NCBI GenBank assembly: GCA_964019165.1
Contig: OZ025269.1
Span: forward strand, 5,188,379-5,252,378
Direction: 5' to 3'
DNA from: Mastigias papua
Taxonomy: Eukaryota > Cnidaria > Scyphozoa > Rhizostomeae > Mastigiidae
DNA length: 64,000 nucleotides
Part shown: one piece after another, positions 1 through 12,855 of the stretch
Position numbering within the stretch: position 1 is the first letter of the stretch
Layout of the letters: each line of letters starts with the position of its first letter
The notes under the pieces: model-generated
What the model was told of the DNA's origin: nothing
The model's input: the letters and a program-made list of their open reading frames with translations, nothing else
Database searches by the model: none
Made by a program: the position numbers and the translations under genes

Positions 1-304
1 CTGTACTGCTCTAACAATCATTGAATCTGTCCTTGGTTCCCTCCTTTTTCTCACATATATAAACAATATCTCACACATTCATAGCAAAAACTACACTATT
101 AAATTTTTCCTGCTTCTGTACTTTTGTCAGGGCACTAAGAAAGATAACTGGATTGCAAACGTATTCTCCTTTTATAAGGAGTCTAGCATACGGCCTAGCA
201 CTAAAAGTTCCTTACTTTCTAACTTCTTTTGACCACGTTTAAGTACTATAAGTTCCTTAACTGTTCCTTAACTTTAACTACGCATTTAGTATTATAGATA
301 TTGC
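1..304. other. No gene seen; one copy of a dispersed repeat
   Basis: No coding signal is visible. Positions about 201-290 resemble 1515-1620: both contain several copies of the words 'gttccttaa' and 'ttgacca' in the same order over about 90 bp, so they look like two old copies of one non-coding repeat. Confidence 0.4.
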
Positions 305-486
305 AGTACAGCCGTCAAATTTTTGAGAGCCCTGTCAGGTCTATTTTCTCCTAATCTACTTGACCAATCATCATGCAGGATTATTACCACACATGCTATA
401 ACTAGGTCCATTTTGCACGATGATTGGTCAATTACGTTGAGAGAAAATACCCTTGGCAGGACTCTCGAACATTTGGCGGCTATGTT
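305..486. mobile_element. 182-bp palindromic MITE related to the Mutator-like element at 12856-15093
   Basis: The two halves are imperfect inverted repeats meeting near 410-420. The ends read AGTACAGCC and GGCTATGTT, flanked on both sides by the 9-bp direct repeat AGATATTGC (296-304 and 487-495). The arm sequence ('gccgtcaaat', then 'tattttctcc', then 'ttgaccaatcat', then 'gcaggatta') follows the same order as the arms of the large element at 12856-15093. Long arms plus a 9-bp duplication fit a Mutator-like (MULE) deletion derivative. It has no coding capacity. Confidence 0.7.
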
Positions 487-1514
487 AGATATTGCATGTA
501 CTCATTGTTAAGACTGGGCACTATGGATACTTCAAGTTTCAACGGAAATCCGCGTATGAACCATTTGCTACAAGCAATACACAATTTATACAAATTTTGC
601 TTTTTAATTCGCGTTTGTTTGAAGTGACAAAAAATATTGGAGATTGAAAAATACCTTAGAGATGCTGTCCATAGCAGTACAGGTTCCTTTGATTTTTTGG
701 CTTTCGATATGTTTCTTCTTTATAAAGCGGTTGCTTAGCAAAGACAGCGTGTAGTTCGCTTGATAATCCCGTGCCATGCCCAGGTACAGCCAGAATGCAG
801 CAGGAAGAGAAATAGAAAGGTGACATACAGGAATTGCTAACAGAGCTCTAGAGACTAAAGTCTGTGTGAGAACACGAAACGACAAAAACAGGAGAGTGAA
901 AAAGTGGAAACAACATGACTTAAGATGCAGAAGATGATATGCAATTATTCTTTTAGGATGTAAAGAAAACCTCTGGAAAGTTGGAGATACTCGTTTGTAC
1001 TAACCTCCTGGGGAAATGCTGATTACAGAAAGAAACATTAGATAAGTGTGGTAGATTTACAATAATCATTGATTTACTTCATTATTGCTATACGTGAACA
1101 TACAATCTCCTCATTGTGTTATGCAGTGGAAGGTTGATAGCTAGATCAGAAGACAGGCTGCATATGGAGAGACAAGAAGATGACAACTGCAGGTACCCAA
1201 TTAGTGCGGTAAAAGCTAGGGTCACTGGATCACAGATGACACATTATTGTGGGTTCAGAAATCAAATCTTCCTACCTAATCATGACAAAGATGACGCAGA
1301 TTGTCTCGTCCTTCGGTGCCATGTTGGTTAACCCTCATGCAGTGTACGTATGCAAAACAAATGTTAGGCTTTATGTCGTAATTCCCAATAATAAAGATGC
1401 TGTATATTGATCAATTTTCCATTAACTGCAGTCTATTAGAAAGCAAACTAAATCAAAATAGAGCTTCATTGTCAGTCAGTTATCAATTACATATAATACA
1501 TAATTTTATCTATA

Positions 1515-1620
1515 GCCTAGAACAAGGCCTAGTTATTAAGGTTCCTTAATTATGGACACGCTTGACCAAATTGTAGTATAAAAGTTCCCTGATAGTTCCT
1601 TAATATTAGCAGCACACTTA
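1515..1620. repeat. Dispersed repeat, second copy of 201-290
   Basis: It shares with 201-290 the ordered words 'gttccttaa', 'cttgacca', 'agtata', 'agttcc', 'gttccttaa' and 'cacttag'. Function unknown; probably a decayed transposon piece. Confidence 0.35.
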
Positions 1621-1984
1621 GAGCGCGGATGGGTGCGCAGAAGCAGGAAAACATTGATATTTGGAATTCAGCTATAAATCTGTTATAAACAAAAGTTACT
1701 ATACGACTTACACATGATTTATGGAAATTTGAATGCTATGCATGGAACTATCTTTCGAATTCAAAATTCTGCTTTCAGTTACAGAAATACTCAGAATTGA
1801 ACAGTTCTTTCGGGGTTTAATCTTTAATAGTACGAACTCAATAACATTCTTGCCTTTCTACATGTATCTTCCTTGTACAGTGGCTTCTTATAAAAAGAAA
1901 AAACGTAGTTCCTACTGACAGAAAATTCTTGTTGATTGCTAAATCAGTAAATCAAATTACCAGTTAGCAAATCAACAAGCCAAT

Positions 1985-1985
1985 T

Positions 1986-2025
<40 letters not shown>
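1985..2025. repeat. (CAAT)n microsatellite
   Basis: About ten uninterrupted copies of the tetranucleotide CAAT/ATCA, inside a wider stretch of imperfect 'aatca' units (about 1945-2025). Confidence 0.9.
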
Positions 2026-3999
2026 TACCGATCATATAACAAACCAGTCATGTACTCAAATCTTTGGATCAAACAATAGAGAATCGATAAAATCAAACAA
2101 ACGATACACTCTTTTTTTCATAGGAACAATTTTATAAGAACACGAGCCTCAAAATTTATGGAAAATTAGGAACCATTAAGGAACAAGTTGAGGCTGAAGC
2201 ACTACATAACGTAAATGATTTGAAACTGATATAAAACGTTTGAAGCTCAACAATATTTGCTGAAAGTCCTCGAAACACCCAAATCATCAGTGTGCAAAAA
2301 GCCATAAATGTACCAAGACTTTTAGCATTAGAAAAATGTGTGTTACAAAACAGGTTCCATATGGAAAACGTTTTTATACAAACATATCTCATAAAGAGCC
2401 TGTTCTGCAACACATAAGTTTTATTTGTACCATAATCAGCAATTCCATCTTTTCTGTATTTTTTTGCTTTCTTTTTCTAACAGGACCCTTAAGAAAATAG
2501 GATCTGGTTGGTTGCTTCCCATAAGAAAACGGCATAACCTTTACACTGGAAGGCAATCCGGTAAAAACATTCCTTTCACCACCAGTATTAGTAAATCTGT
2601 CTCTTAGTTGCCTTGGCATTTTCCTTCGTCCAACTGATTCATTCATCGACATGTACATAAAATTTATACAAACAAAAACTATCTCTGTTTCATTATCAGA
2701 GAATCTTCAACATAACCATCCAATCAACAGATTTTATTTATTGCTGCCGAAACAAGCATTGGGCCTCTTCTGATTTTATTCCTTAATAATTGCTACGTTG
2801 TCCTTTTTGTTCTTTCGTATGTAACTAGGTTAGCCAATTCAAACTACCTTTGATGGGGAGGTTTGATGTTGTATAATAATGCTATATGAACTGTATGGAT
2901 AGAGTTTAACAAATCAATTATACAGCTTCCTTCATTTTTTCTCTAGGCCCATTGTGCTAAGTTGATGATATGATTATCGCCTAATGCATGAACCAACTTC
3001 TCCACGGAATTAGAGCCGTTAGGAGATTGACTCGTATGAAGCAATTAGATGAATGAATGAAGAAAGATCCAAATAGTTCAAGATAGCAAGCAAGGGTCAA
3101 CAAATGATGCTAATGGCCTATTTCAAAGGTTACGTTGCGTTATCAAAATATGCACTAAAACAAATAATTGACAAAGAATAATGAAATTAATATTTTGCAA
3201 TGAGTATTTAGTAATTCCAGTCGTCCGGTCTCATTCACGGCTACACAGAAATGGATCTAAGTTATGCAGTTGTAGCCAGGGTTGCTGTTCTAAAAAGTTA
3301 AGAGAGGACTGTGCTGTGGGGTACCTCTATGGACCACAATCATAATTATAACAAATATTTCTTTGAAATTGCTGAAACTTAAATGCATACAAAGATATTC
3401 AAAAGTTCAACGTGAGTGACGTTTATAAATAAACCCATAAGTAAAGGTCAGTTCTTCTACCAATATTTGATCATATTAGCAAGTTAACAACTGACCAGAC
3501 TAGCAGATGCTCGTTAGAATTGAGGCTAAGCCCCCCCCGCCCCCAAAAAACTCACCTCATTTTGCGTCTGAGCCCCAAACCAGGGTTTATTAGGGTGAAC
3601 AAAGAAGGATTGGTCGTAAAGGTATAGGCACAAAAACTAGGAGAACAAAATGCATATGAGGTCTGACTCCAGCTAATCAGAAGAAACCGGAAAAAACCGG
3701 AACATTTAGCGTGGCCAGGCCTGTAAAATCCTAAATACGTTAGAACTAACATAACGATCTAAATCAAATATCCAACAACCAGCAGCTTAGTCTGTAGCTC
3801 CTAAGGTTCCGTATGATTTAGTGCAAAGAAATAATCGATTAAAACACAAGAAAATGCTACCAGACGGAAGCTCAGCTATAAATCAAGCTAGAATTCCTGC
3901 ATATGTTTGGCATTCACGAAGAAGTATTCATAGATCTCTCCTGTTTGAGGGACAGTTCTAATTTTTATTTCTTAAGTGTTCACTTGATTTCTTGAAGAA

Positions 4000-4220
4000 G
4001 ACTGAGTCCGTGTACACGACCTGCTTGAGCACAAATGTGCAATAGTCGTTCAGTGCTAAGTGGAACTGCATGTTTTTATTCTGCAAGTGGCTTTCATCCC
4101 CTCCTCCCCCAAACAATATTGATCTTTGGGAGAAGTTAATATGATAATGGAAAAAATTCACTTTTAAAACAATTCCAACTGCCTCATTTACGAAACAACA
4201 TTGTTCTAAGAAGGGGGGAG
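4000..4220 (-). repeat. Dispersed repeat shared with 50565-50660
   Basis: Read on the minus strand, this contains 'acttctccca', then 'caatattgtttggggg', then 'aggaggggatgaaag', then a 'ttgcag' word. The plus strand at about 50587-50650 has the same order ('acttctccca', 'caatactgttttgggg', 'aggaggggatgaaag', 'gtgcag'). No coding signal or clear ends. Confidence 0.5.
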
Positions 4221-7200
4221 GGGGGAGGGAACTGCATGTAAAAAGCAAATCGCTAGGATAAAAATTTGAGAGAAATACGGTGTCTATCATTGGTTGTCAG
4301 TGTCCCATGGAATTCTGGCGGGTACTGTAGTAAATATATACGTTCTGAGAAGAACTTTATTCACTACAATAGCACTCCATTGCTATGCATAGGAAGAATC
4401 GATCAATAGACTAATACAATTCTTACAAAAAACAGTGTAGCGAAGTGTGCACAAGAAATTTTTGTAAACGACAAGTGATAAAATGCGTGAATGTCCACAT
4501 TTTAGTGTTGGAACACCCCTTCCCGCACCATCCTCAACTATCCCCAATTTACATTCTTATTGACCCCTTCAATGTTGAGGGTGACGTCATATATGTATGA
4601 TCCCTTTAATTATGGTCAATGCGATGTTCAAATCTTCTCACTACAGAAATTTCAACCACATGCATTCTTGGAGAGAAGACTGTAAGAAATGATATAGAAG
4701 AGAGTTTACTTATCCTATGAAACCAAAATGGGTCTAACCAGGAAATTTGCAGATCTTTTGAAACAACAATTATCCGGCAGAATTCAAGAAATCCCTTGAC
4801 ATTAATCACTACCCATCAAGATTAAATAATTAGTGAAAATACCTCAAGGGGCATTTTTTATGATCTAAATGAGATTTATTTACTCCATCATCGTCAGAAC
4901 TCCTTTTACAATGCCAAAATTCCGTTTCACTTTTAAGTTTACAAGATGTCCTGTATTCCTAGTTAGTTTCCTCAAAGAATGAAAAGTGATAACAATGACC
5001 CAATTTTGGACAATAACAAATAAGGTTATACCTTTTGTATTTTGTCCGTAAATAACCAAAAAAGATCCAAAAGCAATGGATACATAAGTTGGCCTATATA
5101 GCGAGGGAACAAAATTGTGTTGCTATGTCAGTTGTACTGTCCACTTATGTAATAGCATATGTATATTGTTTTAGATATTGTGACGGATAGCTGCAGAAGT
5201 ACAGAATCGCTAAATATAACATTCACAAATTGCAAAATCAACAGAGCAGGCCTACTGCTTCGTGCAATATATCAAATAAATCAACTGATTTAACTTGTAT
5301 CACATCGTTAAGGAATCTTGTAGAAGTAGAAAGCGCCAAGAAACTCTACAAGACACAAGTTGAATAGGGTGGCTCGTATAGAATACGTTTCGCTTGATAG
5401 ACAGCTCGCTAAGAATGATGGGGTTTGATGATACATAAAGAGAAGAACGGTTGTTCAACAGCAATTGTCTGCGACTGAAAATGTATAGTCTATAAGTTAA
5501 GATGGTCCGACTAAACAGGTTGCATGTCCAAATACCATACCTATATAAGAACTTAAGATATCCTTCAGAATCTAGGGAAATTTGCTACCCTACGTTTCTC
5601 ACAAAAACTGAACATACCGTACGAATTTCCATGCATCAAAATGCATACTCGAAATTCAATAAGCGCACTTTAATCTTTAAGGAAGCAATAAGAACTTCAA
5701 GCCTACAACCTTAAATGACATCACCACAGCCAATCCGTACTGTACAATATGCATTAAACAGGAAGTTAATTAGTAAAAACAAAGCGCAACTAAATGGGCA
5801 GAGGCAAGCTTGCTGCAACAAGAATGCTACATTCGATATGAAAATAGAACGCAACGCAACAAAACAAAACAAAGCTTATATCTAATAGTGCAGAAAGTGA
5901 ATAGGAACAACGGGAAAATGATCTTGGAAAACGGTGCAAAGATTAGCACTTACTTCAAAATCAAAACTTCTCTGCAGCCGTTACATCCATCCAATAACGA
6001 CTTGTGAAATATCCGCCAAAACACAACACTATTGGAACACCTGATTATTACCGTTGCACTGGAGATGCACTTCCATCAGCTGATGCCACTGAAAGAGAAA
6101 TTCGGCTTCACTGATAGTTGGACAGTCCACGGTTTCTCTTTCACCATACGTAGTGGCGTAGCTATGCAAGAAATCCAAACAGTTTTAGTTTGAAGCCATT
6201 TGTAATAAAAGGTGATGAAACTCCTTAATCCCCAGGAAACCACATCTCATCCAAAGTATAAAATACAGATTTTGATAAATTCGCCGAACTTTCACGTGCT
6301 GATTGTGTACTATGTAGCCTTGCCGTATACCTATTGCCTGCAAAATTGCCAAGACTGGATTGCAACTTGGAGTGCTTGTAATACAGTGCTATGATTCTAG
6401 TTAAAGCTCGAGGTAGCCTTAAATTTGCCTGCATACAGAGGGGCACGCTAAACTAGGAGACGTACTATACAATACGAAAATATGTACCTCGATGCCATAA
6501 GTAGTAAGTCCCTCGGTGTCCTCTCACTGTCGAGTCTGTGAATAAGTATCGGCAAGTTTCAAAAAGCCATCCAAATCTGCGCGATATGCAGGCTAATGGC
6601 GAGTCACGAAAAGGTTCAGTTTTTATCCTAAGCCTCTCTTGGCAGTTGCTACATAATCACGAGTAAAAACAGCAAGGGAAAAGGTCGTTTGGAACTGCGA
6701 AATCATCTAACTGTATGAGCTTTCTGAAGCGATACATGCAAAAGTGGCTAGAATAGCTTCTCTTAATTAATATGTTTCTTTATTGTGTATTTGGTAGGGG
6801 ATTCCTTTCCTAGACTACATATTTGGACAATTCCACAAAGCTAGTCCCTTCGTTGGTGTTAGATGATTTCATTAAAGGATAAGTTAAACGAAACATGACA
6901 AAACACTGTACTCGATGGCAAATGGGGATTTTTGCAAATTTCTACAAGAGACAAGGTAATTTGTCCGTTTCTGCAAAATAGATTTGCTGAAAACCCACAT
7001 TTTAGTTCCAAGAATCATTCCACTTTCTGCAAAATGCTGGCTAATCTGTTTCAGGTGACATTTCAATTCTGTCCCCGCTGTAAACTACCACTGTCAATGG
7101 TTTTGACAATTGAAATCGGCCTAAAATAGTGAGCATATTGATTGGGATTTACGGTAGAGAAATATGATCAAAGGACTGGGTACTAGATACAACAATCCAG

Positions 7201-8772
7201 TTCTATAGTTGAATGGACACAGGGTGAACTCACTTCTCAAGAAAATGCAGCGTGAATTTTCCCAGCGTATCTTATCCGTTTGAATTTTTGCATTAACATT
7301 TCAGCCTATAAATTGGCTCACAATAGAAACTGCTCCAGACAAATATCTATAATAATCCGCCTGGAATGAAGGGAGGTTTTGTTTAAACTACCTTCAAGTA
7401 AGCCAACACCATGCTATAGAATATCATCCTTGAAAGTTGTAGACGCTTTAGCAAACATTTAGAAAAGGAATCTCAAAAACTAGACAATAAATGTTAACTG
7501 GAAATGATGCAGACATGATCCTACATTGACATTATGCTACGATGTCGTTACACATAATGGCTGTAAGGTGGAGCAGTCTGGCTTCTAGCTACGGACAATC
7601 GTTTCTTACAACGCCCTTCTATCAAGCTCTCGCAGCACAATAGCATCCAGTGATTATCGCAGCTATGTTTTGTGATGAAATTTTGTCAGATAGCCACTAG
7701 TTTGATGTTGTCTACAAAAAACTCCGAAATTATACAGTAGGCTCTAATGCTTTCTACACTGCAATGGGTCGCGGTACAGTGGTTCTGATCTTACAGTAAT
7801 ATTGTAAAGGATCTCGATAGAGTGATCTCCATCTTATAACTGCTTTGCATATGTTGCAAAGATTAAAACTACTCGAAACTGGACAATTGGCTTTTGTGGG
7901 TTATGCTTGAAACAGCAGTCGAACGAAAGGTCGGTATGCCTCTTCAAACAGTGCTAGTGGCTGCCAGTCTTCTAATAGATCTCTGACAGTATTGGCCTTA
8001 GCTATAATTCAGTTCGATAGTTAAATCTAGAAAGGTGCAAGCAACTTTTGTCTGCAAATTATGAAACTAGTAATTTGAGATGTTTTCTTGCACTGCGGAT
8101 CTTCCGCCTGTACTTTCATAAGATTCTGTTTGTATTTCCATAAGATTCTGCCTATCATGACCAATGTGCAGAGTGAAAAGTTTGCGTCAGATATATTGCT
8201 GATCATAACAAGAAATATTGTGACAAAGAGTGCTCACACGGCCATCAGGTCTTACAATACATCAGACTTCTGCTGCACAAAACTCTGACCTTAGTTCTAG
8301 CGTAGTGAATGCCGGAGGTAAAACTAAGCTTATCGCTATTACTTCCTTATTTTGTGCCTTGTGGTGAGAAGACCTTCCAGCAAGATTTGCCATAAATCTA
8401 TTGCTCAAACAACATAGGCCAACTTAAAATGCCGACAGGGAACATTGGTGCTAATACCACGCCATATTTATCCTCAAGCTCTAACTCTCGTGAAAGCGTA
8501 TGGCCTAGCATCAATTCTAAGAGCCAGAAAGACATCCGTTTCACGTGTCTACACGCGTAAGTCAGACTTACCATAACATATAATGTGACTAACCACTGTT
8601 TTATGGTATTATCATTGACTGTGGGCATACTTGATTCCTGTCATTCCGCAAGGATATCACAGATTTAGGTCACTACTCCTTCTGCTCATAGGAAAGTCAT
8701 ATATATTGGAGTTTTAGGATTTACGCAGGAAACCACAGTCACTCTGACATCATGCTTCGTTTGAGAGCTACA

Positions 8773-9138
8773 CATTTTGTTTTAAGAATATAGTCCACAA
8801 GAATAAAATGGTAGAAAATTTTTGAAATCTAAGATTAATTTAAGAATATTGAAAAGCTCAAGTTTCATCAAGGGTTAGATATTTTGTATATTCGAGTTTT
8901 CTTTAGAAAGTAAAGCTTCACTTATCCGGTCTGGGAGTCATTATACTAAGGTGCGACTAAGTAACTCCTGGGGGTGTATCAGTTGCACATTTTTTAGCAT
9001 AAGAATATAGCATATATGAGTAATAATGCTCAAAAACCTTAAAATCTAAGAATTATTTAAGAGTTTTCTTAATCTCAAGATGAAAAAATCTGACGCGTAT
9101 TAAGTCTCAGCGAAAAAAATAAGTATTCTTATAAAAAA
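8773..9138 (+). mobile_element. MITE-like repeat, copy 1 (second copy 27294-27658)
   Basis: It opens with 'aagaatatagtccacaag' and ends with 'gtattcttata'. The more intact copy at 27294-27658 shares the opening word, a middle 'tttcat.aagggtt' word, a 'gcacttttta' type word and the ending. The ends are short inverted repeats of each other (TTCTATAAGAATA in the better copy). It has no coding capacity, and I could not define a target duplication. Confidence 0.6.
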
Positions 9139-11480
9139 CTGTATGTGAACATCGAATTGATTCTGATTGTTTCTACCTTCTGATGCCAAATCTTATGTTT
9201 TTTGTTCACTTAATTTCTTACTCAGAATTAAAAGCAACCTAAATAACTTGTAACCAAAACTCCCTCAGTAAGGCTATAACCATCACTAAGTCAGGTCTTG
9301 AGGCTACCTTCAGTCATCATAGGGAGCATTGTTGGCCATTGATGCATCGGCTCAAAACGCTCAACCTATCTTGTGACACTGTTCAACAAAATAGCCAAAA
9401 CTCAAAATATCAACAAGTTGAATTCTGGGGAGGGAATGGACAGGAAAAGTATCCTTTTTCCCTCTAATCAGCCGATGCACCTGTCATACCCTAGAGTCAA
9501 ATCGATTAAACCAATGAGATCTAAAGTATGAGAAAAATAAAACCTAACTAAATTGCACCCGTAATGAAAACGAAATAAACCAAAGAAAAACTAAAAATGG
9601 AGGCAAGGAAGCCCCAAATTCCGATGCAAAAAACTCCACAAAAAATGATACAACATAAATGGTCACAGAAAACTACACCTGAAACGAGAAGAAAAAGCGA
9701 TTAGACAATTCTAAAAAACTGAGCCAATATATAACAACAAAACTAAACAAATAATAAGGGATGGGTGGGAGGGAAAAAATGAGCAGAACGAAGCAGAGCG
9801 TGCTTGAACCAAAATCAGATTCCCCTACCAAAGTCCACTCCCTTAAATACCATAAAACTAAATCAAGGGACCCCCAAATAAAGAAAATAGTACATTTCAA
9901 AATCTCTGCTATTCAATTAAAACCCCTTGGACAGTCTTTCCAGCCAAACCAAGTGCAACGACCAAAATGCACCATAAGCGTGAATACCAATTCTCAAAAC
10001 AACTAGAGAAACCTTTAGGCACGTGAAACAGCATTCCCCATATGCTAAAGGCATGTAAACCAGCATTCTTCGTGAAATTAACTCTGATAAAATTTCATTT
10101 AATCATCATTATATTCTTGCTATAACGTCATATCATGTTGTTTATTGTATGGTATACAACACTTGTTGTTTCTTTTCTTCCTGGCATCTCTTCAAGTTGT
10201 GGATTTATGCTTATGATTAATCCTGTATTGCAGTACCTATTATCTTGCTAATTATTCGTTACGGCTGTACAAGTGTTGATTACACATTTTATTTTGATTA
10301 CGCTAAATTATCATATTTCCATATTGAACAAAAAGGTATGGTTACAGTAAGCCAGCACCCTTTAAGATGTTACACCTAGAACCCCATTGCCAGAAATGTT
10401 AGAAACCACAACTGCATACAATACAGCAAAAGATTCAACTCTTCGCGGTCTGTTTGTAGTTTTATATCCTATTATGGGTTGACCATTTACTTACGTAGGG
10501 GGTTTAAATGCTAAACAATAGAGAATAACAGTGGAAACACGAATCATTGAGGTACACCTTGTGGCACTTCCCTATATGTAGTGAAAGACAAGGCTAAACC
10601 ACCATCGCTTCCTATTGCAAAAATATAACTGTTGTACAATCTTAGGAATACATTTACTTAGAAAGTAAGAGTGCACTTTCGCTATTACAGTGAATACTCA
10701 ATTATACCCCTCCTAACGGGATATCTTCCAATGTAAGCCACAAATTGCAACCTCCCAAAGACTGCAGTCAATTAAAAAACAGTTAAGAAAATTGGACGGG
10801 ATCCACATGTTACTATGAAATGTTACCTATTTCTTTAGCTAACTATAAATAAATGTAGATCATTATTTTATTAATATTATTGTTACTGCAATATCATACT
10901 GTTAGCATATTAGCCCAACGCCGTTTATCCGATGCTGTGTTGTTGGCGGTAATCCATTAGATAAAGAAATTCCGGTACTACAACCCTTCAGGTCAGACAA
11001 GACCTAATCAATGTAAATCCGTCAGACCTACAGATCAGACAAGACTTGACCAATGTAAGCCCGTCAGACTTCAGACCCAATAAAACTTGATCGAAGTAAA
11101 CCTGTCGTTGTCTATCAGACGCAGTCACTACCTCAAAATATTCCCAACTAACAATTTATCCTATAAACCACTCTCTTGAAACCATAAATAACACAATTAG
11201 TGAATATTTTTGTTGACACAATATGCCTTTATAAAGGACTAACCCCTGTGTTTGAGAGGAAAACCCACCCTCATTTACCCTAGCTTTTCACCTAGCCGAA
11301 CAGCTCGTTGAAAACAAAGTTAAATCAAATTAAATCAAATCTCAAATCAATAAAATCAAACAATCAATCATAAATTACTAACTTGCTTCCATTGGATCCT
11401 CTGGCATCTATCTTGAGACATGTCGTTGGGACTTTTGTTTTTCTCTTAAAATTGCTTGTGTTCTTTTGACTTAGTATGTA
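9139..11480. other. No gene seen
   Basis: AT-rich sequence with only short chance frames. It contains a degenerate short tandem repeat at 10987-11108. An 'aaatcaaat'-rich tail at 11320-11372 looks like the 3' end of a retroposon but has no identifiable body. Confidence 0.45.
10987..11108. repeat. Degenerate tandem repeat, about 3 units of 45-48 bp
   Basis: Units share the order 'tcagacaagac', then 'atcaatgtaa' or 'accaatgtaa', then 'ccgtcaga'. The third unit is the most diverged. Confidence 0.5.
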
Positions 11481-12855
11481 GTATTATTATTGTCAGGTCA
11501 GGTCATTTGGCCTGCTACCGGCAACCAAGTATCCGATACCACTTGCTCAGGGGTCGGGTTGCCGGCGACTAAACTGGCATCCTCCATCCTTTCAGGAGGA
11601 TGGGGAAGGCGGGCTTGGACATCCTTATAGAACTCAACATCTGTAAAGGCTTTCTTGATAAGCCATCACCAGGGATGCCCTGTGGTAGCATCTAAGGTTG
11701 AGGATAGATAAACTTATTCTTCAGCCAGCCACGGCAGCAGGATGGAATTTCTAGCAGGTCTTCACCAGTTTCTTGCCTGTTGCATGTAGGATACCACTGC
11801 TGAAAGAGTGAACTTGGACAAGCGAACGCCAGGATTCACTAAAAACTTTCGCAAGCAGTTTTATGGATAATGGCAAAAGTGACAGTTTTCATACCGGTTC
11901 GAGCATCGCCCGGGTTAACAAGGTTCGCGCTGGCTCGCTCACACTCCGGCGTCCAGTGAAAAGTAAGGGCTGATTTATACGTCGTGCTATACTCGAGTCG
12001 AATCAATTATTTGCACCTGAAAAGTTCTAAGTGTTGATTTGGTCCGAGTGCAGCACGGCGTATAAATCGAAACAGCCCATGACCTGTTTTTAGCTCGGGT
12101 CAAATACTTAGCACGACTAATAGATAGGAGGAAATAGACATAGAGATATAAATAGAAATGGAAAAAACCGGAAGATCCTGAAGTTAGCGGAATGGAATGT
12201 CAGGGCATTACTGAACAGGGTTAGTTCGAACACAAGCAGCATCACCAAACTACCTGGATGCACCCCCGATCAAAGCACTGGTACCACTTGGACTTTGTGA
12301 TTACACGGGAGAAAGGCCTGAATGATGTTTTAGACAAACGGCGCAGACTGTGCAATGGGCCACCATATGGTTCGATCTAAGATAGCCCTTACGGTGAGAA
12401 AGCAAAGAAAGAAAACCAAAGGGTGCTAACATCTAAGCTAAATGTTAGGAAGCAAAATATTCCACAGTGTCACCAGGCTTTCCACTATCAGATGGATTAG
12501 AGCATGGACTATATTGTTAATGAGAGCATGAGCTTAGAGGAGAAGTAGGGCATGTCAAAGAGATCTGCCTACAAGTCTGCTTCTGAGATTCTAGGGAAAT
12601 CAAAACAAAAACACAAAGATTGGTTCGACAAGAATGATGAGGAAGCAAATGCACTGCTGGAGGAATGAAATAAGGCTAGAGCTCAAGAGTTGCAGCGTAA
12701 AACTCTGGCAACCATCGCCCGGAATACAAAGGCCCGAAGTCGATTACAGGCATATACCAGAGGTATGAAGCCAAAATGGTGGGAAAAGAAGGCAGAGGCA
12801 CTGCAACAGGCTGCATACATCAATGACATGAAGGCATTTTACTCTGGGCTTAGAG

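Larger units (their letters stand above)
496..8772. other. Long stretch without a recognisable gene
   Basis: Open frames here are all under about 110 codons, have no recognisable domains and no convincing splice-phase series. The stretch holds the (CAAT)n run at 1985-2025, part of a dispersed repeat (1515-1620), a poly-C run near 3531-3545 and a repeat copy near 4000-4220. Exons of genes reaching in from outside cannot be excluded without transcripts. Confidence 0.5.
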
